DNA from: Akkermansia muciniphila
Lineage (GTDB): Bacteria > Verrucomicrobiota > Verrucomicrobiia > Verrucomicrobiales > Akkermansiaceae
DNA length: 64,000 bases
Direction of reading: 5' to 3'
Assembly: GCA_945890645.1 (NCBI GenBank)
Contig: CAMDCV010000012.1
Span: 1-64,000, forward strand
The notes beneath the pieces were generated by a model. That model made no database searches. It worked only from the letters and a program-made list of their open reading frames with translations, and was not told where the DNA came from. Position 1 is the stretch's first letter. Each line of letters starts with the position of its first letter. Below, in pieces: positions 9,928 to 19,147 of the stretch. Both the position numbers and the translations under genes were made by a program.

Positions 9928-11181
9928 ATGAGCGATACTCGACATGTTTTCATCATCGGCGGCGGTGTCATTGGTCTATGTTCGGCCTATTATGCGCTGC
10001 AACAGGGCATGCAAGTGACACTATGGGAGCGCGATGCAGAAAAGGGTGATAATTGCTCTCTGGGGAACGCTGGCATGGTGGTGCCCAGTCATTTCATCCC
10101 CCTCGCCGCACCAGGCATGATCACCAAAGGCTTGCGCTGGATGTTCAATCCACAAAGTCCTTTTTATGTAAAACCTCGCCTCAGCCCCGCACTCATGCGC
10201 TGGGGTTGGTTGTTTTATCGCCACGCCAATTCCCGCCACGTCGATGCCTGCAAGCAACTTTTGTTAGATTTGAATTTGCAAAGCCGCGCTCTGTTTGCGG
10301 AGTTAGCGCGCGAATCTTCATTCGACTTCCACCAACGCGGCTTGCTGATGCTGTGCAAAACCCAACACGGGCTGGACGAAGAGTCCGCCGTCGCTGCGAT
10401 GGCCCATGAATTGGGCGCTCGTGCCGAGGTGCTCGATGCCGCCGCCACCGCAAAAATGGACCCGTCGATCACCATGAATGTCGCCGGTTCGGTGTGGTTT
10501 CCCGATGACTGCCACCTCAATCCGAATACCTTTTCCACCATCATGCGCGAACGAGTGCGCGCGGCGGGCGGCGAAATCTGCTATGGCAAATCGTTAGAAA
10601 AAATCGAACACGCGCAAGGAAAAGTCACTGCCATCCACAGTGACGGCACGCGCCATGCGGTTGATCAATTGCTCATCGCGGGAGGTTCATGGTCGGCAGA
10701 AATCCTACGCGAACTCGGCATCCGACTGCCATTGCAAGCGGGCAAGGGCTACTCACTTACGCTGAAACAGCCAAAACAATTGCCGCAATTGTGCTCGATT
10801 TTCAGCGAGGCAAAAGTCGCGATCACACCCATGAATGGCACGCTGCGTTTTGCTGGCACAATGGAGGTAGGCGACCTCTCGCTGCGCATCAATCCGCAAC
10901 GCGTAAAGGGCATCGTCCGTGCGGTGCAGCCTTATTTTCCCGCTTTTTCGGAAGAGGACTTCGCCGATGTCACGCCGTGGGCGGGCCTGCGCCCGGTTTC
11001 TCCCGATGGCATGCCTTATCTCGGCCGCGCGCCGCGTCATCAGAACGTTCTGAACGCCACCGGACACGCGATGATGGGACTGAGCTTGGCTCCCATCACC
11101 GGAAAAATCATCGCCGATTTGCTGACCGATGTCCCCACGGGATTTGCGCTGGAACGCCTTTCCGTAGGGCGCTTTGATTGA
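9928..11181 (+). CDS. dadA: FAD-dependent D-amino-acid dehydrogenase-like oxidoreductase
   Basis: The 417-residue protein starts at ATG 9928; the track's TTG at 9910 lies inside a palindrome. A GxGxxG dinucleotide fold, FIIGGGVIGLCSAYYAL, is at the N-terminus with the acidic WERD after the second strand, and the C-terminal WAGLRPVSPDGMPYLGRAP plus ATGHAMMGLSLAP are typical of the DAO/DadA family. Such enzymes deaminate D-amino acids to 2-oxo acids and pass electrons to the respiratory chain. Palindromes just upstream suggest substrate-responsive repression. The exact substrate (D-amino acid, sarcosine or hydroxyproline epimer) cannot be told from sequence. Confidence 0.85.
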   Translation: MSDTRHVFIIGGGVIGLCSAYYALQQGMQVTLWERDAEKGDNCSLGNAGMVVPSHFIPLAAPGMITKGLRWMFNPQSPFYVKPRLSPALMRWGWLFYRHANSRHVDACKQLLLDLNLQSRALFAELARESSFDFHQRGLLMLCKTQHGLDEESAVAAMAHELGARAEVLDAAATAKMDPSITMNVAGSVWFPDDCHLNPNTFSTIMRERVRAAGGEICYGKSLEKIEHAQGKVTAIHSDGTRHAVDQLLIAGGSWSAEILRELGIRLPLQAGKGYSLTLKQPKQLPQLCSIFSEAKVAITPMNGTLRFAGTMEVGDLSLRINPQRVKGIVRAVQPYFPAFSEEDFADVTPWAGLRPVSPDGMPYLGRAPRHQNVLNATGHAMMGLSLAPITGKIIADLLTDVPTGFALERLSVGRFD

Positions 11182-11218
11182 GTTCCCTGAGAAAAAACCC
11201 ATGAATTTCGTTCTTCCC

Positions 11219-11247
11219 TTGCATCGCAGTGATGGAACCTCTAGGTT
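11219..11247 (+). promoter_or_regulatory. carA promoter
   Basis: TTGCAT, a 17-bp spacer, TAGGTT. The ATG at 11263 is 15 bp beyond the -10 box, giving a predicted leader of about 9 nt. Confidence 0.5.
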
Positions 11248-11262
11248 TTTCGCGCCACGCAC

Positions 11263-12402
11263 ATGAGAGCCATTTTAGCACTTGAAGACGGTCGCACTTT
11301 CGAAGGAATTTCTTTTGGTGCCACTGGGACGACAACCGGAGAGATTTGTTTTAACACCTCGATGACGGGCTATCAAGAAGTCATCACCGATCCTTCTTAT
11401 CGTGGTCAAATTGTGGCGATGACCTATCCAGAAATCGGCAACTATGGCATTAACGAACTCGACGGTGAATCGGCATCACCACACGTCCGTGGTTTTGTCA
11501 TCGGACAGCTTTGCCCCGCACCTTCGAACTGGCGTGCCACTTTATCGCTGGCCGATTATTTCAATCAACACGGTGTGCTCGGTATCGAAGACATCGATAC
11601 CCGCTCGCTCACCAAGCACCTACGCTCACGCGGTGCCATGCGTTCCTGCCTCACCACGGAAATGACAAGCGAGGAAGCCATCGCCCATGCGCAGCAATCC
11701 CAGCCGATGGAAGGCAGTGACTTCGTCAAAGAAGTATCCACGCCAGAATCCTTCATGTGGACTGCGGAGTCGCGCGAATGGACAATTCCGAATGTGTGCT
11801 CGGGTCAAGATACCCACTACCTGCCACTCGCCCCCGTGCGTCATCGCATCGTCGCGTTTGATTTCGGTATCAAATACAACATCCTGCGTCGCTTGCGCCA
11901 AGCTGGTTTCGAGGTCGAACTGCTCAACGCTCGCACCAGCGCGGCAGATGTGCTCAAGCGCAATCCCGACGGCATTTTCCTCTCCAACGGCCCCGGCGAT
12001 CCGGCGGCACTGGGTTACATCCACGAAGAAATGCGCCAGCTCATCGGCAAAAAACCGATCTTCGGCATCTGCCTCGGCAACCAAATTCTCGGACACGCTT
12101 TTGGCGGAAAAACCTTCAAACTGAAGTTCGGCCATCGCGGCGGCAACCAACCCGTGAAAGATCTCCGCAGCGGCAGAATTTCGATCACCTCACAAAACCA
12201 CGGCTTCGCGGTTGATGCCGATTCGCTGCCGTCAAATGTGGAAGTCACGCACATCAATCTCAACGACGATACCGTCGAGGGCATCCGCCACAAGGAGCAT
12301 CCGGTCTTCAGTGTGCAATACCACCCCGAAGCAGCCCCCGGTCCGAACGATGCCTCGTATTTCTTCCAAGAATTCGCGGCGATGATTGATTCTGTAAAAT
12401 AA
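11263..12402 (+). CDS. carA: Carbamoyl-phosphate synthase small (glutaminase) subunit
   Basis: CarA hydrolyses glutamine and delivers ammonia to CarB for carbamoyl phosphate, feeding arginine and pyrimidine synthesis. The 379-residue product has the N-terminal CarA domain (LEDGRTFEGISFGA, GEICFNTSMTGYQEVITDPSY) and a class I glutamine amidotransferase domain with the nucleophile in FGICLGNQ and the His/Glu pair in VQYHPEAAPGP. carB is not in the window, so the two subunits are encoded apart. The 24-nt gap to purA suggests a shared nucleotide-synthesis transcript. Confidence 0.96.
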   Translation: MRAILALEDGRTFEGISFGATGTTTGEICFNTSMTGYQEVITDPSYRGQIVAMTYPEIGNYGINELDGESASPHVRGFVIGQLCPAPSNWRATLSLADYFNQHGVLGIEDIDTRSLTKHLRSRGAMRSCLTTEMTSEEAIAHAQQSQPMEGSDFVKEVSTPESFMWTAESREWTIPNVCSGQDTHYLPLAPVRHRIVAFDFGIKYNILRRLRQAGFEVELLNARTSAADVLKRNPDGIFLSNGPGDPAALGYIHEEMRQLIGKKPIFGICLGNQILGHAFGGKTFKLKFGHRGGNQPVKDLRSGRISITSQNHGFAVDADSLPSNVEVTHINLNDDTVEGIRHKEHPVFSVQYHPEAAPGPNDASYFFQEFAAMIDSVK

Positions 12403-12428
12403 CCCGATCTGATTGTTAGAAAAATTTA

Positions 12429-13700
12429 ATGAACACCATTATTACTGGATTGCAGTGGGGCGATGAAGGCAAAGGAAAAATTGTCGATTACCTCACCGAA
12501 GACGCGGATGTGATCGTGCGCTCGCAAGGCGGCAACAACGCCGGCCACACAGTCATCGCTCATGGCAAAAAATACGTGCTCCACCTCTTGCCATCGGGCA
12601 TTTTGTGGGATGGCAAACTTAACGTCATCGGCAATGGCGTGGTTCTCGATCCCGTCGGTCTTCTCGCTGAAATCGAAAAAGTCGAAGCCCAGGGAGTGAA
12701 GGTAACGACCGATAAATTCTTCATCTCTGATCGCTGTCACATCGTGCTTCCTTTTCACAAGGAACTCGACGTCGCCCGCGAGGCGGCTCTCGGTGACCGC
12801 AAGATCGGCACCACCAAACGCGGCATCGGTCCGGCCTATGCCGACAAAATCAACCGCTGCGGTTTCCGTGCTGCTGATCTACTACGTCCTACGTACTTCC
12901 GCGAACAAGTGAAGCACCGCGTCGCCGATGCGAATCAAGTTCTCGCTCAATTCGGCTTGCCGCAGTTTGATGCCGAAGCAATGGCCGACGAAGTGCTCAC
13001 CGCTTTCGAACGATTGGCACCACACATCACCAACGTCATTCCCTTGCTGCACAAGGCCTGGAAAGAAGAAAAAACGATTTTGTTTGAAGGCGCCCAAGGC
13101 AGTTTGCTCGATGTGGATTTCGGCACCTATCCGTTTGTCACTTCATCGAACACCACTGCCGGTGGCTCCTGCACTGGTTCGGGTCTTCCTCCTACTTCCA
13201 TCGAGCGCGTGATTGGCGTCTGCAAAGCCTACACTACACGCGTCGGTTCTGGCCCCTTCCCCACCGTCGACGAGGGACTCTCCCAGTATCTGCACGATCT
13301 CGGTCGTGAATTCGGCGCCACCACCGGACGCCCGCGTGGATGCGGATGGCTCGATACCGTGCTGCTTCGTTTCGCCTGCATGATCAATGGCGTCACTGGT
13401 CTGGCGATCACCAATCTCGATGGCCTCGACGAATATGAGACGCTGAAAATTTGCACCGCCTACGATGTCGATGGAAAAGTCGTCGATCTCCCGCCCGCTG
13501 ATCGCGATGCCTGGGATCGCGCCGTGCCGATTTACGAAGAACTCCCCGGCTGGCAGCAAGACACCACCGCTTGCCGCGATTACAACGAACTCCCCGCCAA
13601 CGCGAAAGCCTACCTCACCCGCTTCGCCGAACTCTGCGATGCGCCGGTAGCATTCGTCGGTGTCGGTCCAGATCGTGCGCAGACGATTGTCGTCGGATAG
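12429..13700 (+). CDS. purA: Adenylosuccinate synthetase
   Basis: PurA couples GTP hydrolysis to joining aspartate and IMP, the first committed step to AMP. The 423-residue sequence starts with the phosphate-binding loop GLQWGDEGKGKIVDYL and carries GGNNAGHTV, GTTKRGIGPAYADKI, ILFEGAQGSLLDVDFGTYPFVTSSNTTAGG and the signature RVGSGPFPT. The ATG is preceded by AGAAAAATTTA, without a Shine-Dalgarno site. It lies 24 nt after carA, most likely in the same operon. Confidence 0.97.
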   Translation: MNTIITGLQWGDEGKGKIVDYLTEDADVIVRSQGGNNAGHTVIAHGKKYVLHLLPSGILWDGKLNVIGNGVVLDPVGLLAEIEKVEAQGVKVTTDKFFISDRCHIVLPFHKELDVAREAALGDRKIGTTKRGIGPAYADKINRCGFRAADLLRPTYFREQVKHRVADANQVLAQFGLPQFDAEAMADEVLTAFERLAPHITNVIPLLHKAWKEEKTILFEGAQGSLLDVDFGTYPFVTSSNTTAGGSCTGSGLPPTSIERVIGVCKAYTTRVGSGPFPTVDEGLSQYLHDLGREFGATTGRPRGCGWLDTVLLRFACMINGVTGLAITNLDGLDEYETLKICTAYDVDGKVVDLPPADRDAWDRAVPIYEELPGWQQDTTACRDYNELPANAKAYLTRFAELCDAPVAFVGVGPDRAQTIVVG

Positions 13701-13734
13701 GAGTGAAGGCGTTACTGCATTTAGGCTAGCGGGC

Positions 13735-13772
13735 ATTGTGCCTGTTATTCACTGCGGATCATAGGCACAATC
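13735..13772. repeat. Inverted repeat downstream of purA
   Basis: ATTGTGCCT ... AGGCACAAT with 9-bp perfect arms and about 18 nt between them. No T-run follows on either strand, so it is not a typical intrinsic terminator; a Rho-dependent end point, RNA stabiliser or binding site is possible. Confidence 0.45.
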
Positions 13773-13810
13773 ATCGTACTGCTTGTAATGCGGTATTGGT
13801 CTAATTGTTC

Positions 13811-13881
13811 GTGGCGGAGGCGTCTCGCCTCCTTGCCCATCATTCAATCAAGCAGGCCGGGAGGCAGGATGCCTCCGCCAC
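13811..13881. repeat. REP-like two-hairpin palindromic element, full copy
   Basis: The ends GTGGCGGAGGC and GCCTCCGCCAC are perfect 11-bp inverted repeats. Each end also folds alone: GGAGGC-GTCTC-GCCTCC on the left and GGAGGC-AGGAT-GCCTCC on the right, separated by a linker of about 35 nt. The element ends 2 nt from the trpG stop codon. Related copies are at 32165 and 40067. Confidence 0.85.
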
Positions 13882-13883
13882 GG

Positions 13884-14447
13884 TCACAGCTCCAAGAAAT
13901 TCTGTAGCAATTGCTTCCCTTCCTGCGTCAGTATCGACTCGGGGTGGAACTGGACGCCGTGGACGGGGTATTCTTTGTGGCACAGGCCCATGATTTCGCC
14001 TTCTTCGGTCCAGGCGGTGATGTCGAGGCAATCGGGTAAGGTATCGCGTTTGACGATCAAGGAATGGTAGCGTGTCGCTTCAAAAGGATTCGACAAGCCA
14101 TGAAAAACGCTCGTGCCTTTGTGGTGGATCGGTGAGGTTTTGCCGTGCATGAGACGATCAGCGCGGACGACATCGCCGCCGTATACTTGGCCGATGCTTT
14201 GATGGCCGAGACAGACGCCTAGGATGGGAGTGGTGGCACCGAAGGCTTCAATCACGGCACAGGAAACGCCTGCTTCATTCGGGGTGCAAGGTCCCGGAGA
14301 AACGCAGATGCGCGATGGGTTCAAGGCTTTGATTTGCGCGAGGTCCATCGCATCGTTGCGGATGATTTTCATTTCCGCACCGAGCTCGCCGAAATACTGC
14401 ACGAGATTGTAGGTGAAGGAGTCGTAGTTATCGATAATCAGCAACAT
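13884..14447 (-). CDS. trpG: Anthranilate synthase component II (glutamine amidotransferase)
   Basis: TrpG releases ammonia from glutamine for anthranilate formation by TrpE, the first step of tryptophan synthesis. The 187-residue product is a single class I amidotransferase domain: [12 protein letters not shown] at the N-terminus, oxyanion loop [13 protein letters not shown], nucleophile in [15 protein letters not shown] and the His-Glu dyad in HGVQFHPES. It begins 5 nt after the trpE stop on the minus strand. The same subunit often also serves PabB in folate synthesis. Its stop codon directly abuts a REP-like element. Confidence 0.95.
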   Translation of the reverse strand: MLLIIDNYDSFTYNLVQYFGELGAEMKIIRNDAMDLAQIKALNPSRICVSPGPCTPNEAGVSCAVIEAFGATTPILGVCLGHQSIGQVYGGDVVRADRLMHGKTSPIHHKGTSVFHGLSNPFEATRYHSLIVKRDTLPDCLDITAWTEEGEIMGLCHKEYPVHGVQFHPESILTQEGKQLLQNFLEL

Positions 14448-14452
14448 GGCAA

Positions 14453-15970
14453 TCAGGCTTCGTTAGGGATGGGATTGGAAATGGTGTTAGCCAGCGCAAT
14501 CGCTTTGAGCATACCTTGCGCCTTGTTGCAAGTTTCCTGATATTCATAAGTGGGATCAGAATCGGCAACGACACCGGCACCAGCTTGCACGTAAGCTTTG
14601 CCGTTTTTCACCAAGCAGGTGCGCAGCGTGATGCAGGAATCGTGCGAGCCATCGAAACCGAAATAACCAACCGCTCCGGCGTAGGCGCAGCGTTTGGTCG
14701 GCTCCAGCTCGTTGATGATTTGCATCGCGCGGATTTTCGGCGCACCGCTGACGGTTCCCGCCGGAAATGTCGCACGCAACACATCATAGGCACTGTGCGA
14801 GGGATCGAGCGTGCCCGTGACGTTCGAGACGATGTGCATGACATGAGAGTAGCGCTCGATGATCATGAAGTCATCGAATTTCACCGAACCATGTTTGGCG
14901 ATGCGTCCCACATCATTGCGCGCCAGGTCGATCAGCATCAAATGCTCGGCGCGTTCTTTGGGATCGTTGAGCAGATCAGCAGCGAGAGCATCGTCTTCAG
15001 CGGGCGTTTTCCCCCTCCAACGCGTGCCAGCGATGGGTCGGATGTCGATGCGTCCGCCAATCGAACGCACATGCACTTCGGGCGAACTGCCGACGAGTGC
15101 GAAGTCGCCCAACTCTAACAAAAACATATACGGTGATGGATTGACGTGGCGCAGCGCGCGGTAGAGATCGACGGCAGCACCTGTGAAGGGCGTTTCGAAA
15201 CGCTGGCTCGGCACGAATTGAAACACATCACCGGCGGCGATGTATTCCTTGCCCTTGCGCACGTTTTCCTCGAATTGCTCTTGCGTGGTATTGCTCACTG
15301 CGACCGCGCCCTGCGGTGGTGTCAGTCCATTCAAGGCCGGTGTGTGCAAGGGACGGTTGAGAATTTCCACCATCGCTGCTACTCGTCCGCGTGCTTGAAT
15401 GTAGGCTTCCTCTGCCGAAGACGCTTCATCCGTGAAGGCATTCGCAATCACCAAAAGACGCCGTAGGCGGTGATCGAAGACCAACAAAGTATCGGCCAAC
15501 AGGAAAAACGCATCCGGGATCTGCAAGTCATCGTTCGGAGCCGCACCGATGCTGGGCTCGAACTGTCGCACTGCATCGTAGGACAAATAGCCGAGAATGC
15601 CGCCGTAAAACGGAGGCACCGCTCCGTGTGTGACGGGTCGGTAGCACGACATCTGCCGCTCCAGTTCGGCAAGCACATCGTCGGGCGCTTCGATGGTTTC
15701 AACCTTACTATCGCGACAAATCGTCAGCGTTTTTCCCACAGCGGAATACGTGGACTTCGGTTTGCTGCCAACGATCGACCAACGTCCGCCTTTTTCCGTG
15801 CTTTCAGCGCTTTCCAACAAAAAGGCGTGGGCGCCGTCGCGGATTTTAAGATAGGCGGACAGAGGAGTTTCGAAATCCGCTGCCAACTGCGTGTAGACAG
15901 GAATCACGTTCCCCGACTGCGCCAAGGACAGAAAAGATTCTAGAGAAGGTTCGACAGGAAGAGAATGCAC
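14453..15970 (-). CDS. trpE: Anthranilate synthase component I
   Basis: TrpE converts chorismate and ammonia to anthranilate. The 505-residue length and the chorismate-binding C-terminal half are typical: [44 protein letters not shown], and [23 protein letters not shown]. The N-terminal part includes a LLES-type element (AFLLESAES) of the tryptophan feedback site. The likely start is GTG at 15970, preceded by TATCAA at 9 bp and a weak TTTACC. Pairing with trpG favours TrpE over PabB. No leader peptide with Trp codons was seen. Confidence 0.94.
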   Translation of the reverse strand: MHSLPVEPSLESFLSLAQSGNVIPVYTQLAADFETPLSAYLKIRDGAHAFLLESAESTEKGGRWSIVGSKPKSTYSAVGKTLTICRDSKVETIEAPDDVLAELERQMSCYRPVTHGAVPPFYGGILGYLSYDAVRQFEPSIGAAPNDDLQIPDAFFLLADTLLVFDHRLRRLLVIANAFTDEASSAEEAYIQARGRVAAMVEILNRPLHTPALNGLTPPQGAVAVSNTTQEQFEENVRKGKEYIAAGDVFQFVPSQRFETPFTGAAVDLYRALRHVNPSPYMFLLELGDFALVGSSPEVHVRSIGGRIDIRPIAGTRWRGKTPAEDDALAADLLNDPKERAEHLMLIDLARNDVGRIAKHGSVKFDDFMIIERYSHVMHIVSNVTGTLDPSHSAYDVLRATFPAGTVSGAPKIRAMQIINELEPTKRCAYAGAVGYFGFDGSHDSCITLRTCLVKNGKAYVQAGAGVVADSDPTYEYQETCNKAQGMLKAIALANTISNPIPNEA

Positions 15971-16018
15971 GACGCCCGATTGATAGCCCCGCCGCCCGCA
16001 GCGGTAAAGGAGAATTGA

Positions 16019-18082
16019 TTATTTGCGACTTTTCTGAGCTTTGTATAACTCCGCTGCCGTCGCGTCACTCTCCAGCACTGCGGGTGTCAGTGCCGAACAG
16101 CCAGTCATCTTGATTACTTTTACCTCTTGAATCTCTAAATTCGGCGCGCCAGCAGGACTGATGGGGTGAACCGTTAACGCGACATTTTCTCCTGAGCGAG
16201 TGATCACAGGAACGAGGGCCTCGAGCCACTCGTCGCCCGGCTTTACCTCCAACGATTGCATTTTCCAGTTGTAGGGCGTGTCGCGGTCAATCATCACCCG
16301 ACACAATCGTCGCGATACCACTGGCACGGGGTCAGCGATGAGTCGATAACGAAAAGAGACTTCATACAATTGAGGAAGATCACTTTCTTGGTCCGCTTGG
16401 AAAGTGATGGAATGTAAGTTACCCTGCGCGGCCCATTGAGATGCCACGTCTTTGATCTGCCACGCATGATTTTCGCCCTCCCGCTTGCGCCAAATCAATT
16501 CCTGATTGAGTGCCATCACAGGTTCGTAATGGATCGCCACTACCTTGTACCATTCCCAATAAATTTTGTTCATCCATTGTTCCAATCCCCCGGAACTTTG
16601 GCGGGTGGTGAGAATCCAATCCGGATCAGCTTCCGCAAAATCGGCTAACCACTGCTGGCGAGCTTTATCGCCCAAAACATAGACAATGTAGTCATGCCTA
16701 CCCTTTGGCAAAACACCCAAAGCCTCCCGCTCTTGCCCTGCCAAAATCGACCACACTTTGCCCTCTGGGCCAACGATGTTTTTCACCACCTCCGCTTGTC
16801 GACTGGCGGTCAAACCTCGACCCTCAGGATCTTCTTGCGCGACAATCGCATCAAATTCATTCACATAAGACAAAGAAGGTATGGGCAGGTAGGACTTGCC
16901 TAATACTTTGCGCAATGAGTTCTTCGAAAACTCTAACCCACACAAGAGAGCAGCCATGGCCACACCTGCAGCGGGAATCAAGGCTGTTAATCGAATGCCG
17001 ATCCGCCCCTGAATCACATGCCAAAAAGAGGGAATGGATACCGCAACAATCACTAACGCCGCATACATGGCAGAAGCAAAATAGTGACCGGATAAATACC
17101 CCAAAAGCGGGTGGAGGCTAGCAATTGCATACCACGCCATCCATGGCAAAACCATCCCTCGACCAGCACGATCTGCGCCGCCTATACGACGCACAATGAG
17201 TGCGCCGAACCACATCATCACAGTGACCACTGTGGGAACGATCACATAGGTTTTATGGAGCAAATCTTTCCACGTACCAAAAAAAGCGGAAGACGCTCCA
17301 AACAACCAAAACTGATTTTCAGGTATCCGTTTCCAGGCAAATGCTAGGTATTCCTGCGGAGCACCAGCCGACATCACAGTCACCAGCAACAGATAAACAC
17401 TCGCACAGGTCAATAAGGCACCCACACCAGCCGCCAACGAAATTTTCCAATTACTGCGAATCGCTTGGGAAAAAAAGAACGCCATCGCGGATGCTGCCAG
17501 CAGCGAGATGCCCTGATCTTGACTGACCGACATGGCCACACCGATCGCTGTCCCTACGGCAACAGTCGATTGCCAGACAGGACGCTTAGCACGCATGAAT
17601 AAGAGAGCCCCCATGACTGGCAAGAGCGAAAGCGCGATCCTCGTGCCGAGCATATTTCCCCCCGGCATCACGGCATTGTAACTGGGTCCCGGCACTACCA
17701 GCATCACGTTGATCAGCAGCAAACCGACAATCATCGATGCTCTCCAACTAAATCCACCGAGCCGAGCCGCAAAAATCAAAGGAATAGGAATCACCAGAGC
17801 GCCTGCCGTGAAATACGCAGCCACCGTTCCCTGAATCGAACCACCTAACATTGCATAAAAAGGAACGTGATACCAGTTCAGTCCTAAACCGTGAAAGACC
17901 ACAAAGTCGCGTCCCGGCACCTGACCTGCCAATATCCTGCGACAAGCATTCGCCGTTTGATACGGTCCATCCACCGGCGGTAGCCAATTTCGTGCGACCT
18001 CTACCCACACCGAAAGCGATGAAGCGATCATCAAAAGTATCAGAGTCAGCCATGCTAATTGTGTCAGTCGATCCTGCTTCAT
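16019..18082 (-). CDS. Large polytopic membrane protein of unknown function
   Basis: The 687-residue protein has about ten hydrophobic segments in the first 420 residues, beginning LAWLTLILLMIASSLSVWV, and a soluble C-terminal region of about 250 residues. An early loop, PPVDGPYQTANACRRILAGQVPGRDF, carries acidic and aromatic residues in the position where GT-C glycosyltransferases have their catalytic loop, but no firm motif match can be made. A candidate promoter, TTGTTG-N16-TAGGTT, lies 22 bp before the ATG. A role in cell-surface glycosylation is a guess from topology only. Confidence 0.7.
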   Translation of the reverse strand: MKQDRLTQLAWLTLILLMIASSLSVWVEVARNWLPPVDGPYQTANACRRILAGQVPGRDFVVFHGLGLNWYHVPFYAMLGGSIQGTVAAYFTAGALVIPIPLIFAARLGGFSWRASMIVGLLLINVMLVVPGPSYNAVMPGGNMLGTRIALSLLPVMGALLFMRAKRPVWQSTVAVGTAIGVAMSVSQDQGISLLAASAMAFFFSQAIRSNWKISLAAGVGALLTCASVYLLLVTVMSAGAPQEYLAFAWKRIPENQFWLFGASSAFFGTWKDLLHKTYVIVPTVVTVMMWFGALIVRRIGGADRAGRGMVLPWMAWYAIASLHPLLGYLSGHYFASAMYAALVIVAVSIPSFWHVIQGRIGIRLTALIPAAGVAMAALLCGLEFSKNSLRKVLGKSYLPIPSLSYVNEFDAIVAQEDPEGRGLTASRQAEVVKNIVGPEGKVWSILAGQEREALGVLPKGRHDYIVYVLGDKARQQWLADFAEADPDWILTTRQSSGGLEQWMNKIYWEWYKVVAIHYEPVMALNQELIWRKREGENHAWQIKDVASQWAAQGNLHSITFQADQESDLPQLYEVSFRYRLIADPVPVVSRRLCRVMIDRDTPYNWKMQSLEVKPGDEWLEALVPVITRSGENVALTVHPISPAGAPNLEIQEVKVIKMTGCSALTPAVLESDATAAELYKAQKSRK

Positions 18083-18228
18083 AGGCGGTTCTTGGTCGCC
18101 GCCGAACCTAACGCCTGCACAAATCGCAACAAGGAAAAACTCAACTCAAATCTGACACGCTAAGGCATCATTGAAAACGCAGAAATACAATTCATCTGCG
18201 CACACTGGTAGCGGAGTGGAGCGGATTC
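18083..18228. other. Intergenic region between two minus-strand genes
   Basis: No gene or terminator recognised. It includes the candidate promoter of the 16019-18082 gene at its left end. Confidence 0.3.
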
Positions 18229-19023
18229 TCAGGGTGTAACTGGTGTCGGTAGCAGTTTGATTTCAATATTGCGAAACCAGACATTGTGTCCTTCCGCCTG
18301 CAAGGCGATGTGACCGGCGCCAAGTTTGAGGTTGGCACCTGCGGCGATCATTTCCTTGGCGGGAGCAATGCGACATTCTGGATCGAGCACAGGATGTTGA
18401 TAGCGCAGCACTTCCTTGCCATTGACGCGGTGAATAATTTCCTCATGGCCCCGTACTTCAATTTCAATCTTCACCCATGTCTCAGGCGCGAAAGTCGGCG
18501 CACTTGAATCGATGATGTGCTGAGTGACCAGTTTACCATCCATTTCGATGTGCGTTCCGGGGGTGCAAGCATTTCCTGTAGCACGCGGTCCCTTGCCTTC
18601 ATCAGCGAGAAATTGAAACTCAAGGCTGGTGGGAAATCCGCGATCCAGAGGCATGCTCGCCGCAGATTGGGAATGCACCATGATGCCGCTGTTAAAATTC
18701 ACATAGCTTGGAGCGTCGGCCATTTTTTTGCCTTCGAATCGATACTCGAGTCGGAAGATGTAATGCGAATACGGCACGTTTGTGTAGAGGTGGCCGAATC
18801 GCATATCGAATGTTTTATACTCAGCGTATGAAGCTTTGATGATGCCATCTTCCACGCGGAAAGTATTGAGCGCATTCTCGCCTGCTGGAAATCCCCGAAT
18901 CTTCGGTATCCACCCTTGCAGGTCTTTGCCATTGAAGAGTGATACCCAGCCAGAATCTTCAGCGTTTGCGGAAGATAGCACTAGGCAACAAGCGAGGGCG
19001 CAGTTTTTGAGTAGTGGAATCAT
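18229..19023 (-). CDS. DUF1080 (3-keto-disaccharide hydrolase-type) secreted protein
   Basis: The start is ATG 19023, 25 codons inside the track's ORF: it is followed by a signal peptide (LLKNCALACCLVLSSANA) and preceded by a textbook promoter. The mature domain opens with the DUF1080 signature GWVSLFNGKDLQGWIP and continues with FRVEDGIIKA, YIFRLEYRFEG, FNSGIMVHSQ and GHIALQAEGHNVWFRNIEIK. This jelly-roll family is very abundant in Verrucomicrobiota and Planctomycetes and includes enzymes that act on 3-keto-glycosides; the substrate here is unknown. It is transcribed alone. Confidence 0.88.
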   Translation of the reverse strand: MIPLLKNCALACCLVLSSANAEDSGWVSLFNGKDLQGWIPKIRGFPAGENALNTFRVEDGIIKASYAEYKTFDMRFGHLYTNVPYSHYIFRLEYRFEGKKMADAPSYVNFNSGIMVHSQSAASMPLDRGFPTSLEFQFLADEGKGPRATGNACTPGTHIEMDGKLVTQHIIDSSAPTFAPETWVKIEIEVRGHEEIIHRVNGKEVLRYQHPVLDPECRIAPAKEMIAAGANLKLGAGHIALQAEGHNVWFRNIEIKLLPTPVTP

Positions 19024-19029
19024 AGCAGC

Positions 19030-19058
19030 ATGATAGTTGGTGACGAGACGCGGTGCAA
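19030..19058 (-). promoter_or_regulatory. Promoter of the DUF1080 gene, leaderless geometry
   Basis: TTGCAC, a 17-bp spacer, TATCAT, then six bases (GCTGCT) to the ATG at 19023. One of the cleanest examples in the window. Confidence 0.65.
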
Positions 19059-19147
19059 TCGAAACATTGGGACGTGAAGGTGAGGCAAAATAAGACAAGA
19101 ATTATTGACTTTTTGCACGAAGGCGATGACCTTGCGCCCCCCCGCTC

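Noticed and set aside
11261-12402. Search for a carB gene or pyrimidine operon around carA
   Set aside because: The next gene is purA and no large-subunit sequence is present; the pair is split, which is not unusual.
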